Origin: Ceriagrion tenellum
Lineage: Eukaryota > Arthropoda > Insecta > Odonata > Coenagrionidae
Length of the DNA: 64,000 bases
Direction: 5' to 3'
Assembly (NCBI GenBank): GCA_963169105.1
Contig: OY720643.1
Span: 98,900,848 to 98,964,847 of the forward strand
Notes under the pieces: model-generated
The model's input: only the letters and a program-made list of their open reading frames with translations
What the model was told of the DNA's origin: nothing
Database searches by the model: none
Shown here: positions 34,946 to 47,400 of the stretch, piece after piece
How positions within the stretch are numbered: position 1 is the first letter of the stretch
How the letters are laid out: every line of letters begins with the position of its first letter
Translations under genes and position numbers: made by a program

Positions 34946-37900
34946 TGCATTTTAGGCTCGTACTTTGATCAAAATATTTTTACTGGTATATTGAAATGAA
35001 TTGGGCCTCGTTGTATAAAAACTGGAGTCGTATTTCTTAGAATTGCAAAAACTTCAGACCTCTAGTTTTATGGATAATTGTCGAATAATAGTAGCCGTTA
35101 AACATGCCGTTTTACACCTATAACCACTCTATAATATGTTTGACACACCGTCATTCACGTAGCTGTATTTACTCACTGTATGGATGGAATATTTGTGATA
35201 AGTAAATCATCAATAATTACAGTGTCTGGCAAATTCGCTAGTCCTGTTTTTCGCAGCTGAAGTCGCAAACAATTATAGAGGTAACTTTGATTTATAAATT
35301 GAGACAAAAATACGTTTCATCTTGGGTACAAGAAAAAATAAAGTGTACTCCATAGTTTGATAAGCAATGGAGTCCTTTAAATGTGAAAATTATCATCTGA
35401 ATATTTATGCTAAAGTCATAAAATCTTTTTTGTCAGTCATCACCGTATTTCTGAATGCTTCAGAAAGACATTTTTAAATTCTAAGACACCCAAATATTCA
35501 TAGTAATGAATTAAAAACAATGCCTAAGAATTTTGGATAAATAATACTTATATACTTTATTTGAATCAGCAGACCATCATCAAGGATTATCTTTAGAAAT
35601 TGGGAGGAAGAAGGGATATTTGAATTTGTTTTGATGAGGAGGAGCTGCGGAGGAAACGGAAATTGTACGAAAGTGTAACCTTTAACATCTATCGGGCATC
35701 TGGTTGACCGAAACCAACCAGTGTATTACGTTCTCTTGTTAATGATGTTTAAATTTGAAGTAGTAGAGCAATTTAGATATCGGTGCATTTACAAATTTTT
35801 CCTACATAAAGGTTTGTTTCAATAATTTTTCATTATGCTATATTCTGCACTAGAGGTCCGATAAAAATTAGGATATGATTAGTCAGCCAAGTATTCAGAG
35901 CTTTTTTCATAGATATGATTGATATGTTGTAATTTGTGCATTTTTATCGTGGTTCGTTTTTATATCAGTTTTGGTACGAAGGAGGGTGTAATAATGCAGG
36001 ATAGCTTCTCTTAAATGCATCTCTAATGTATTTGCAATTGCCACTTCTCTGCTTGGAGTTATGATTATCGCCTGTGTTTCCAAAATGGTATTTGAATGTT
36101 CTCTGATCTGCATTACAAAGATACATATCAGAAGAGTTGATAATATTTTATGGTCAGGATTAATTTAACGTGAAATTCGCGTAATTGGACGGTTATGAGA
36201 CTATACATCTCATCCGTGGCCATTTATTTTCATGAGGAAATTAATCATTTTGTGACTTCACTACCATTGTGACTTCACTGTTCCATGAATCCTGTAGTTC
36301 TATGGTGTATCCTCCTCCTACCAAGATAAAACATGGTTAAACATTGAGCCTTAAATTGAATAACATGCAATATTACATGTAAACATACGGCGACCCGGTG
36401 GATGGACGTGAAGCCTAATATTTTCCTCAGAGGGAACCTAGGGAAATTTAATCTGCCCTGTCTTACAGCCCAATACGTTTTTTGGAATTTAATTGGTCTT
36501 TTGAAAAGTTCTTGGCCCGTATGCTTTCAGTTTGCCCCAGGGATTTTGGCAGACGAGAGAGATTGATTTTTTTCAGTTATGACTTCTTTATGCCATGGCA
36601 TCGCAATTTTTTCATCGCTCTTGCCTGTGAGTTAAAACTTCATCCTTTGACGTCCAGTTAGCCGTACAATGATAAAGGTTATTAATGGCAATTAGTCACA
36701 AAGGTGGCGCTCCATAGTCTTTTCTGAATTTTTTAAAATATATCCTAGGTATTAAAAGATGATTCTCAGATTCTAGACAGTCAATCATCTGGCAACTGTG
36801 CTAGAACTAACGCTGAAATTTTGATTTAATATTAATCGTTGAGGTCACTGTACTGAGAAATGTGGTTATCCAATCTCGCAGCAAATTGAGTCATGGTTGC
36901 ATTAAAATACTACAGAAAAATGTTATGATCACTTCGTTAGACCCTTGTTGGAATTGCAGGGTTCTAAATGTAGAACAAAATTATAATCAAGTTGCAATTA
37001 AAAATAAAAACGGTCGATTTATAATTTAATTTTTTTAATGTTTTATTTTTCAATGGAATATTTCATTTTTCATCACTTAGAAATATTCAGTGGAAAACAA
37101 AAATCACTTAGAGCGTGAGGTAATCGTTTTTTGTCGGCATGAATGTTTTTTGTTTTCAATCTGATAATGAAATACACTTTAAATTATACGGAAATAAACA
37201 GAAGGACTATAATACTGCGAGAGTTTTAAAAAATGTTTTAGGCAATTTTACCGGACGCTGTACATTTTGCTTTGATAAGCAAAAATACAAAAGTTTTATA
37301 CAGAAAAAATGTAATTATTTCCTTTTTCAGTTTGTGTCATGCTTGTTTGTTCTCCTCAAGATGTGATTTACAGTATTTTGCAGCCGGAACAATGATTATA
37401 TCTTTTGCATATATGGGGGTGGTATTGATATCAAGTATTCATAATGAGGTTAAAGTCATATCTATTATGCACAATCTGATACATTTTCTCTTCTTTTCTC
37501 ATTCACTTATCTGCTTTCAGAGTAGCTTTCATAGTTTCTAGCTTGCTTCATGAATTGCAAACTTCAAATTCTTGGAATGACTATTGTTGAATTTTCAATG
37601 ATTCTTCGCCATAATTATAAGACATTTTAATGACATAAAGTTTATGGTTCATCTGTTGAGTTATATTTTCCTTGTGTTTTATTTGATTTGTGTGAAGCTT
37701 TGTTGGCTTGCCATACTATATTTTTCTTTGGATTTGAAAATCTTTACTGGTTTATTATTCAACCGCTCTATTTTAATCTCTTATATAGAGTATTTGCCAC
37801 AAAATTTTATCCAATACAGGTAGCCAGGTTGGATTTTTGAGGCATGGTTTAAGTCGAGTCGAGGAAAATGGTTATGTCTAGAAGCGTTACGAATGTTTAT

Positions 37901-38129
37901 GTTTACCTCGTGCTAATACATCGTTAATAGGACGAATGAGATGGGGGAGTACTTTTATAATTAGCTGGATTACGGGTGGGCGCCATGGTAAAGTTCACAT
38001 TTTTATCAACCTAGGTTTCTCTTAGTAAATCGTTCTTTTTTAGGATTCCCCATAAACTATCTCAGAAGTGTGCATTTCGAATACCTACTATGTGTTCCTT
38101 TCGCATCCAAATAGATCGCTAAATAATTC
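34946..38129. other. AT-rich stretch, nothing recognised
   Basis: No supported feature. A small duplication of TTGTGACTTCACT lies at about 36250-36281. A 68-codon minus frame at 35907-36113 has a faint PLE-like tail look, judged insufficient. Confidence 0.5.
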
Positions 38130-38133
38130 TTAC

Positions 38134-38318
38134 TGGACTTCATGTCATACGCGTACATGGGGAAACAATTGCTACCGACTTTCAGTTGTTGGTTCCCTTC
38201 TTTCAGCGAGGCCTGTCCCTGTAAAATCTGCCGCTCTTCGACGATACATTTGTCCGCCTCCATATAATTATCGGACGACGGGAACACCGTGTCTTCACTG
38301 GGAGAGTAGTCCCAACGC
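38134..38318 (-). CDS. Candidate coding exon, minus strand
   Basis: Between an acceptor-like GTGCGAG (AG at 38319-38320) and a strong donor-like TCCA/GTAAGA (GT begins at 38133), one minus frame stays open and reads as an acidic-polar segment (SPSEDTVFPSSDNYMEADK, then CIVEERQILQGQASLKEG). GC by codon position, counted over 38 codons, is about 58/29/60%, a coding-type pattern. An in-frame ATG (MEADKC) could instead be a start codon. Caveats: the codon-aligned plus-strand frame is also open with a mirrored pattern, the acceptor lacks a pyrimidine tract, and high GC keeps frames open by chance. The exit phase (one base over) does not match the 27.65 kb exon, so a direct join would need other boundaries. 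Product not recognised. Confidence 0.3.
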
Positions 38319-38582
38319 CTCGCACCGACGAGGCATATGAATCACGTGGTTGGATTTTTACTCCCTTAATGACCAACAGGTTGAAGCTCTTGTCGGGGTA
38401 CGGCGTTTTTTTGGAGCCGTGCCATCTGCTCAAACGGGGAACGGAGAACCGGCTCGGAGGAATTCCAAGGCCCGGCTGAGGGTGAGAGAGATGTAACAAG
38501 TATAGTGGTAGCAAAACATGGGGGCCGTTAAGCGCGGGAGAGACTTTTCGGTGGAGGATACCATTGCATACGAGCTGGCTCC

Positions 38583-38610
38583 GCGCGGAGGGGTAAAGCA
38601 TTCTCCGCGC
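38583..38610. repeat. Perfect GC stem-loop
   Basis: GCGCGGAG (38583-38590) and CTCCGCGC (38603-38610) are exact complements with a 12-nt loop. Confidence 0.9.
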
Positions 38611-38650
38611 TAGATTCCCGTGGATCTCAAGGTCGCAAACCTTCATCGCC

Positions 38651-41600
38651 TCCTTACTCCCTCTTTATGATTCTTCATTAAATTGTCCTTTGATTGTTTC
38701 TGTGTTGTTGTTTTCCCATGAAGTAATTCTCTTGACATTGAATGGATTAGTAGATGTCGCATAAGTCGGAGACTAATAATTTTACTTTGTGATATCGTTA
38801 AGTAATGTCATAACTGTAATTGTAATATTACGTACATCAAAAGTTTTTTACGACAACTATAGCATTTATTTACTTTAAATAACTGATAGAGTGAAAGTTC
38901 GGGGATGTGGGTAACTTGATAAATTTAATGTTGCCTATTTGAATCTGTATGACTTAGTATGCATTTAAGCAGCAGAACTAATGCGGTTGGTAGAAATGTT
39001 TGTGTGGTGTTATCTGTGAACAATGAGGATTAAAAAGACTGACAGAATCGCCAATTCAGACATCTGAGAGTGGTGGTGATACATGGTAGAAGTGGCGCTT
39101 ATTTCCGTATTTCGGGGGAAAAACATTGCTTAAGGTATTTTCTGTGTTTGACTAACAGGGTTCTAAAGGTAGAAATATTTTGTTTTCCACATCAAAGTGC
39201 TCTTGCTGTAATTTGTATTAACAATATGCTTCTTATGACTCTTAATTTGATTGTTTAGATGGGCTTCGCTGTTGGTCTGCGCATACCATATTTGTTGTGA
39301 CTACGATTGGTTTGTAAATATTAATTTAAAACGGATCGCCGACTCTCTCTCACCCTCTATTTTTTAACGTTGCTGCTTTGGCAGCGTTACCCATCAAATT
39401 TTTTCCTCTGTTCTAATCTCTTTTGCATTTCTCTTCCAACCGAGCGTTTCTCTTCTTAATGTCTACCTTTGCGCAGGTGGTACCAAATTTCGCTAATGCT
39501 TTACAACGATGAAGATAAAAGCTAGTAGGTTTGATTTATTTTGTTAATTTATATGATTCCCAGTAAAACCGCTCGACTTGTTAAAGTGATTTGAGCGAAT
39601 AGAAATCTATACATCTCATGGAAGAAATAGGTTGGAAGCCAGAAGTCTCTGAAGCTACTTGCTAGGTTTTGAATGATGGTTGAGAAATTGAGGTAAGACG
39701 AGTTTTCACGTGGCTCGTAGTTTTTGATGTTAACTCCGCAAAATATCTGTAAATGAAATTGAAGTGAGAAACTTCCCTGAAACCTGTTCTCCTATCATAC
39801 CACCGAAACTAGTCATTACCGAAACGGGGCTGGGCTCAATGACTCTCCGTTAAATTACAAATCCCTTTAGTATTTTTGTAACATTCAATTTTTTGCATGT
39901 ATAGAATATTTGACATTTAGCATAAGCAATGGTATAGGATGGGAGTCGCAAATCCTTAATTGTTCATTGACACATTTTGGGGTTGATCCTCTCTTAACTC
40001 TTCCGTTGGTAAAGGCATTTGTAAGTTCTGTGGTAAGTCTCCGTAAGTCGTAAGTCTCCGCCTCCCACTTAATCAGTGCGTCACTCCAATGCGTATTGTT
40101 GATGACTGGAGATTCTGCTCGCGTTATCTGTCGACTAGGCCTGTATGCGCGATCAGCATTCGGATGCGGCGATATTCAACAATCTGAAGGGGCTGGACTG
40201 GATCGTCACATCGCTCGTAAAAATAACTCCGTGAAGGGGCTGGCGTCGAGAACTGGTCAATGTTCTTGTAAATATATGTCCTTCATAGGCGTAATGGTTT
40301 GTATAGAGCATGAACGAAGGAAAATTAGAGGTTTTAGTCCCCAAAGGTCTCGTTAAATGTCCCCAAACGTCCCATTTAAAGTTCCAAGAGGAAAACCCAG
40401 GAATAAATACATTAACCGAAGGAACAGGACAGTGATTAAGAAATGTTACCGGGGAGTAAGAGCCCTAGCGTTACATAAATAAGGATTGAGGACTGCAGTC
40501 AACCACTTTTTGGATGGAACGTCTAATAAATGACTGAATAGGCGTAAGTACTTGTGTAATCAGAAAAAGCGGAGATTTTGCTTTGACGCAGAGTAATATC
40601 GGAAAATATCATCTAAAGTCAATTGCTCTTTAATTTCCAATTGTTTGACCAAAAATGAAACCCTTATATCCTCAAGGTAGGTACCGATGAATAATTTCAT
40701 ATTTTCTTTCTTGAAATTAGCGAAAAACGTATTACCATTATATCTTATATCTAATAGTATATTTTTACTGCATTTAACTACGAGTATTTTCATAAAATTT
40801 TGACAAGGGTACAAGGTGAAACAAAAGCCTGGCCAAAAGTACTAACATAATAGACATTTTCAAATATTAGCCGCTTTCTAACAATGGCAAATGAAATTCA
40901 GACGAAATCGAAAAGTTAAAATGATGTTTGAATTGTGAATCCGGTCATCACAAAAAACGCAGGCTCGCGCATACTTGTGTAAAGAAGGTTTATGGATTGT
41001 ATGGCATCCCTAATATTTCTTTTGGAGTGCCCAAATTCAAAGGAAAGTTGGTTTGGAGAACCATTGGTTAGTTTTGACTGGCTGATTTTGCTAACTCATT
41101 ATTTGCAGATTGCACCATTGTACTATAATGTTTGAAACTTTTGCAAAAACTCAGCAGTCAGAACATTTACAACTTTAGCATTGTATTTAAATTCTGATTG
41201 AAGGATGCGGAAACGTCTAAAACAGGTCCTCTGGGCAGTGGTATCTTTCTAGAAAAATTGTTCCTGTACTTACTCGTCTATTCATGAATTATTTAGCAGT
41301 TAAGCGCTATTTTGCCTATTTTAATTTAAAAGTCATTATAACAAGGGTGAGATAAATTTACCTCATTAATCGTTACATCAAATCTTTTACAATGTCAGAG
41401 AATATTATTATCTTGATATTCTAATAAACGGAAAAAATTGGGAGTAAAATGTCGCTCAGATATACAAGCAAAAGCTAACATGTGAACCTGACCTTTTATG
41501 AGACTAATGAAGAGTGAACTGTTTTCGAAGTTAACTAAAGGAAGAATATATGAAACGATAATAGAACCAAGACTGTGTTACTCTATCAAAGTCTGCGCAT

Positions 41601-43493
41601 CGACATATTACATATAAATAAGGTAATATGATTTGAAATCTTGGCTCGAAGGCCTAACGTCTAAATACACAACATAGATAAGCGCAGGAGAATAAGATAC
41701 TGAAACAGTATTGAGGGATGCGTAGCATGAGGCCCTAGATATACTTAAATTTATCAAAATTATATTCTTATAATGGTTGGGTTATGTTTTATGAGAGAAT
41801 AATAGAACTTCATTGAAACTCGATTAGGTGCTAGAATGATAAGAACTAATCTACGAGGATACGTTTGACTTGCGAGGAAGGTTCAGCAAAAGAATACTCT
41901 TCACAGAATATGGGGAGAAAATAGAATGGCTGTCAGATATGCAACGCTGGAGGGACGTTAGCGAGGCCAAAAGCTTCCTAGGCTTCAATTGGCTGATTAA
42001 GGATGTTAGTAAGGCTTTATTGCATTGGTATCTGCCAATACGATGTCAAATGCCTCATTTTATGAGATTAGCTCTCTTCTAACACCACTTAAAATACATT
42101 ATGTTTAAAATAGATATTTTAAGCGTCCTGTCTCCTATGCTCGAAGGACAAAAAAAGTGTATCAGCAAGCGGTGGTTTAGCCGCGAGAGTTATCGTTTCT
42201 ATAATTGGGGTTTGAGAGTAGGTCAAGAAGGAGCTGTGACGGATACTCCCACGGATCCTAAAATATCGAAGCCGAAATACATCGCGAAATTTTTATTGGG
42301 GGTAACCTTGTTCTCGAAGAACGGAGTATGAGATGCAATTATACCCCTTGCCCACGCGTCTGCTTTCACTTTCAAATGGGCCTAGGTTTGGTTCAAATTG
42401 GTTAAATAAAAAAAGCCAAGAAATCGTATGCATATAACCGATGACATGATGTTGGGAAAATTATGGCATACAATTAATTTAAGGAACCTTGTATTTCATC
42501 CGTCGCCAATTGTAAAATTCCCCAATCAACATGTATGAACTATTCTAAAATTTGTTTCGCGTATTGAGGAACTTGGAAAATGAAAGCTTCTACTTGAAGT
42601 AGTTCGCTACATTTTAAATGCAAATTTCCTTAATAATGTTCAACCAAGAAGCAGTTTTAACGCAGCCAATACCTTTATCCAAATGTGAGAAAAGATTATC
42701 ATCCACTTCATTGGATTTTCTGTGGCTTTTGGTTCATGCCAGCAGTTTTATTTCATTAGGAATGAGAAAACTAAAGTTTTTATTGGTTTTTGTCAGCCGT
42801 GTGAAATTGCAGTGAGCTTTACGATAAATAAAGCCTATCCTGAGGTAGTCTGTCTGGTAACCACGTAGGATAGTTGAAGAAAGTGAGATCTCTACTCTTT
42901 TTCCAAGGTTATTTACAAAGAATAGAATAGAATAGTAGTAGAGTGGTGGTCGAAGGTAATATTTTTCACCATGTTACATCCTGTAGCGTTAACAATGTCA
43001 TACTGTTCGGAAACCTCCAAGTTTTCTTCCTGTATCGTGTAAAATTGTTATCTCTGGAATAAGTTTATATGCTATACCTCTACTTACATGTTTCGGTTGA
43101 TTAAATTAGGTAATGGCTCATATTTTATAAAACAGAATTTACATAATCTCTTTCATGCAGTACACTCAAAACTTTGAAATGGCTCGTCAATCCAGATATA
43201 ATGCGCATAGCAATGTTTCTTACTAGTAACAAAGTCTAGTATACATTTTGCTATAATGCAATTTTTCTGCTATGTATTTATTTGGAATAGATGCGTCTTT
43301 ATTTATTTGAAAGTGCTTTTGTGTACTGTGCGTAACTCTTCCTCACCTGTCACGGAGCGTAAACATTAGTGCCCTCTAATATGTAATTCATGCTGTTTCA
43401 ACGATCAAATGGGTTACTCATGATTACATCTCAAACTATGGTAGCTCGAATTTTTGCACAGGAATGGATTTAGCTGTACTTTGGAATAACCTA
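38651..43493. other. AT-rich stretch, nothing recognised
   Basis: Several frames of 60-86 codons were examined (40096-40356, 41870-42082, 42101-42331). None shows a codon-position GC skew. The minus frame 40560-40814 reads plausibly but is AT-driven. A short (GAATA)n-like run lies near 42920. No feature is supported. Confidence 0.5.
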
Positions 43494-43733
43494 CCTGTTC
43501 GTGCCAATGTACCTCACGTCACAAATATCACACTTCATGGCACAAACACCACCTATGCTACTATTATGAAAACTATCTTTGGAATTGAATAAATGTTTAC
43601 AAAAGGTTAGAGGATTATAAATTGAGTTGATGTATAGATATTTTAATGAATTTATGTATATAAAACCATCGCGTTGTTTCCTTTCGAAGTTGACACTGCC
43701 AAAAAAGTTAAATTCTCTGTCATGGGCCAGCAA
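43494..43733 (-). pseudogene. Second PLE fragment, GIY-YIG endonuclease start
   Basis: The minus frame ends with GGVCAMKCDICDVRYIGTNR and then TAG. It corresponds to the GVYxxxCxxCxxxYIGQTxR core of PLE nucleases: GVC stands for the GIY half, and RYIG is the intact YIG half. Cysteines flank the block (C-x2-C), as is common in this group. The 60 codons before it contain LFNSKDSFHNSS, which fits the linker ahead of the nuclease. The sequence differs from the nuclease at 2.8 kb, so it is a separate family or lineage. Nothing convincing continues after the stop; the copy is a short fossil. Confidence 0.62.
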
Positions 43734-44030
43734 ACTGACTCTGTTTTAATGATTCCCTCCATACTTCCATATCTTTGCATACCTCTTTCCGTTAGTAACT
43801 CTTCCTCATGTTCTCAAGACTCCACATATCCCTTTTAAGAGTATTTCCATTCCTCACCCTCTCACACCATAACCTCTCTCCTCCATCATATTCCATTCTT
43901 ATCCACTCCATCGACCTTATAAAAAGAAAGATATGACAATAAAGTTCTTTTGTGTGATTTCCACGTTTTGTCACCGTTAATCTGGATACTATTTCTTTTA
44001 AGATAGTAGTCGATCTAACAAGACCCTGAG
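43734..44030. other. Non-coding, nothing recognised
   Basis: A pyrimidine-rich stretch with no supported gene. Confidence 0.5.
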
Positions 44031-44290
44031 ATGGCTAGTGAGGAACGTCATAGGCGTTAGTCTTTTCGTTCTCTAGTCTCAGCGTCTGAGCGCCCCCTGT
44101 CGGGTCCCCGGCATGCCTACTTTCCCCCCTTTAAAGCGTCTAAATCTGCGGCGGTCTGTGGCTCGCATCCCTCTGTCCTGTTGCCAACTCTATCCCCTCC
44201 CCCAATCTCGCGCTCTGAGGCCTTCTGAGAACCGTGTCCTAGGCATGTGTAAATTCCCTCGTACGTATGGTCGACAGAGGCAGTGACCCT
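44031..44290. promoter_or_regulatory. GC-rich island with CTCF-like site
   Basis: A CpG-containing, GC-rich patch that has no open frame of note. GAGCGCCCCCTGTCGGG (44088-44104) contains AGCGCCCCCT, the reverse complement of the AGGGGGCGCT core that CTCF binds in insects and vertebrates. The rest of the region is C/T-rich. An insulator or enhancer is an inference from this one motif. Confidence 0.3.
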
Positions 44291-45979
44291 AAATAAATCG
44301 GACCAGCGCAGTACTACACGAAATGATACTGTTTGCTTCAGGGTGAAGCGTTGTTGAGAAGTTGTATATTCATGCCATCAAGTTTTTGACAAAAAAGGAC
44401 ACTATGTCCTAAAAGACAAATTTCGATGCGCTAGTAATGGATTTCAATGACATTGAGCGTTATATTAATGGAATTTGAACGGAAGATATCGTCTAGTTAG
44501 TCAGTTACTCCAAATTGTATTAACATTTTTAAATGAAAATAAGTTCATAACTCAAAATTTGCCCTTACCAATATTCACTATTAAGAAAAATGAATTTTCA
44601 TAGCCAATTATCATACAGTTCATAAAGTTAACCACAGTATGCGTATATACATGGTAGTACATAAAACATTAACCCAATTGAGAAAAGTAAATACCACTGA
44701 GAGGAATAAATGAAGCATTACGCTCTAGTCCTCAACCAAAACCCTAAAGCTGGAACACACCCGCACAAATACTTGGCTGTTAAAAACCTGAAAAAACTTA
44801 CTGGTCGAGGAGTTACTCCTAGTTATTCACGAAAAAATTAAATCTTATTTTATAGGGAGCAGTTTTAGGTAGGTGGCATAGACGACATTGAGGTGAAAGC
44901 TATAATCTACCGAAAGTTTCTAAGATGGGGGGAATGGAGAAGGCGAGGGGTCGCATAGGTTTATGAGTGGTCAAAAAAACCGAGAGGTGGGGGCGGTTGG
45001 AGAGTTGGAGAAAGCTGTAAGTAGTCGAATCCGGTGAAAGGTTGATAGTCAGAGGCAGAAACCGAGAGGAGAAAAGTTTTTCAGATCCTCTGATGGCATG
45101 TGAACCCACCGGAATTCCGATAATCCTGTGTATCGCTTGCCATCACTTGATGCCGGTTCCGTTTCCCTAGCAGCAAGCTCAACGCACATACCTGAGGTTA
45201 TATTTCACCGTCAAAGGAGTTAGTGATTGGTCGCGTTGACCTCACATTTAACCTTGTCGGCTAGATTGCTTCTCAATACTCGCTTGTCAATTGCTTTGAA
45301 ATATGCCATAGGCTGTCTGCTGTAGCCATTCCTTCTTCTCTAATTTTTATCCGTCCATGGACTGCGTAAAATACCCCAATGCATGCATACTGTTTCTTTA
45401 CATCCACTTCTTTTCCCTCGAATCAAGGTATTGATGCTAGGTAATTTAGGATACAGTGGTAGAATAGAATCTGATATCAAAGGAAGGCATTGTAATCGTC
45501 TTCAGCTATCCGAAGTAATTTCCAGATGAAGTTCAGTAGTAAAGAATGCACTTACTTATTGAAGTATACCACACTCTGTTCCTCTACGTCTCACATGATA
45601 CATATATTAAACTTGATTGTCAACGTTGAACAATTGTATGTATTGTGAAAATTAATTTCAGATAAATGATTGTCTGTGGTGAAAAATCATGGCTACAATT
45701 ATATATTTATTTTTTACCATTTTCTCAATTTTGATCACCTTAGTACCACGTTTAATATACATAGAGAATTTTTTTTAGCTTTTTACTTCGCTCTTCCTTT
45801 TCACTCTTCCGTACTCCATTCTTTTACTTCGATTTATACTCTACTGTTCGGCACGGATGTTACTTCTATTAATTTTTCCTTCCTCTGGATACCCTTGAGG
45901 TTTTATTTCACTCCTGAAGAGTAAATATACAGAGAAACCCCTCTGAATGAGCACTGCTATCAAGCGACTACCTGTCTCA
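44291..45979. other. Non-coding stretch, nothing recognised
   Basis: A purine-rich tract at 44890-45080 produces a 69-codon minus frame without coding character. No other feature. Confidence 0.5.
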
Positions 45980-46270
45980 ACCATAATTCAGTGGAACCGT
46001 CAGTGGTTGCTTAATTCAAGTTTCACCTTATGTGTACATCAAATTAATATAGAATGAAATTTCCCCGGAGCAAATAAGTTATGAGTGAATAAACGCCATA
46101 TGTATAGATTTAAAAAAAACCGTCGCTTCAAGAATTTTTCCATTTTTTTTTTCAAATCAGCCGACCGTTCATTTGCAGAATATGTACTCCAAGAAGCTAA
46201 ACCTCTTATCGAACGACCACCCCTCTTAACGACCATTATCAGTGGAATCGTCCGTAGTCGCTAAATACAG
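45980..46270. repeat. Imperfect direct repeat pair
   Basis: Segments 45980-46020 and 46232-46270 share CCAT, TCAGTGGAA, CGT, a GT-GT-GC-TAA pattern and a CA-G end, roughly 75% alike. The unit, with its CTTAACGACC lead, resembles repeated blocks near the ends of some arthropod DNA transposons, but no transposase is present. Confidence 0.5.
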
Positions 46271-47084
46271 GATTCTCTATAGTTATATCCTGTAATACGT
46301 CGTCTATCATCCCAATCTCTCTCATATCTATCGTTGTCCTCTTGACTCGCTCATCGCAATTCAAATTCATATAAATATGTACACACACTCATTTACCAGA
46401 TTACTACGGAGTACCAGAGTACAGGCATGCTGCTGAAGAACCTTGACCTTCTTTTCGTATTTGTTTCTTATATTTTTCTCTTATTTCATTCTTTCTGAAT
46501 CTGAACGCTGTTATCCCTATTTTCAATCCCTAATCACGCCTACCCGACAAAGTAATTGGTTGAAAAAAAACAAATTAACACTACTATCTCAGTTAAAATT
46601 TTGCTAAGCAAATATATTTTGATAGCAGACAGTCTCAGATATTATCAGGTTGCCCATGGACCGGAAGTAGAACTTGTAGCTCTGCAATTCCCCTCAGCTT
46701 TTATACTATTGGTGATCATGGCTTCTAGAACAATATTGTTTCATAGGGTTTACGTTAATTTATTTCGTATTTTTCTTGGCTCGCAACATTCAACTCCGTA
46801 GATGGAAATGTGTCCAAAGGAACACTATGATGAGTAATTTTACTTAGAAATGATGCCTTAACAATGTTGGTAAATGGAAGTCTCTTGGAAGCTTAACGTA
46901 CTACGACTACGTCAAAGTTCTATCGAACAGTCTAGCCAAGGATTCTTTTGCAGTAATTTGGGTTGATAGGCTGGTTTGTATTTTTAAACGTTTTTAGATT
47001 GATTTCATCCGCAAAAATTCCCTTTTATATCTGTGTTTTGGTTTTACTGTAGAGCGTGTTCCCTCCATCATTTATCATCATTGA
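46271..47084. other. AT-rich stretch, nothing recognised
   Basis: No supported feature. Confidence 0.55.
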
Positions 47085-47400
47085 TGCTTCAATCCTGAGA
47101 TTGGTTGACTGCAGCCCTCCTTTCTTCCCTGTCTAATGCTAGTTCCCCTACTCTTCCTTATTTGGTCCAGGAACTAGTTCCTGGGTATTCCTCTGGGGAT
47201 TTATCCCTCTACTTTTGCCTTCAATTTTGTTCTTTACAAACCCATAGTGTCTCAAGGTGTGTCCAATCCATTTTGTTCATCTTTTGTATGGTGTTCCATA
47301 TGGTCCTTTACCCTTCTCCTCTGTACTCTTCATCATTTCTTAATTTTCTCCATCTATTTCATCTTCAGCATCCTTGTTCAGCATTTTTTACTCGTATATA
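47085..47400 (-). pseudogene. Non-LTR retrotransposon RT, C-terminal fragment
   Basis: The minus strand decodes in shifting frames to an eroded MLKMK-type block, HTIQKMNKMDWTHLETLW (ancestral RRKLNWIGHxLRHxG) and finally LALDREERRAAVNQSQD, after which stops occur. This is the same polyprotein end as at 22.4 kb, and the DNA of the two copies aligns across the CAATCCTGAGATTGGTTGACTGCAG-type terminal segment (22370 and 47092). At least two frameshifts make it a pseudogene. The plus-strand frames over this DNA (up to 98 codons) are only its antisense. Confidence 0.85.

Larger units (their letters stand above)
38130..38650. promoter_or_regulatory. GC/CpG-rich island, possible promoter with exon
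   Basis: About 520 bp of roughly 55% GC in AT-rich DNA, rich in CpG. All six frames have long open runs, including a 147-codon minus frame (38203-38646) and an 85-codon plus frame without ATG. The long frames therefore cannot be taken at face value. A perfect GC stem-loop sits at 38583-38610. A CpG promoter for a minus-strand gene running toward 27.65 kb is one coherent but unproven reading. Confidence 0.35.

Noticed and set aside
35907..36113. Minus-strand frame with REAI-type helix resembling a PLE C-terminus
   Set aside because: Only a few residues resemble the PLE tail; no second conserved block nearby.
38203..38646. 147-codon minus-strand frame
   Set aside because: High GC keeps most frames open here. 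Codon-position GC (about 61/47/58%) is not distinctive, and the product is Arg/Pro/Ser-rich without a motif.
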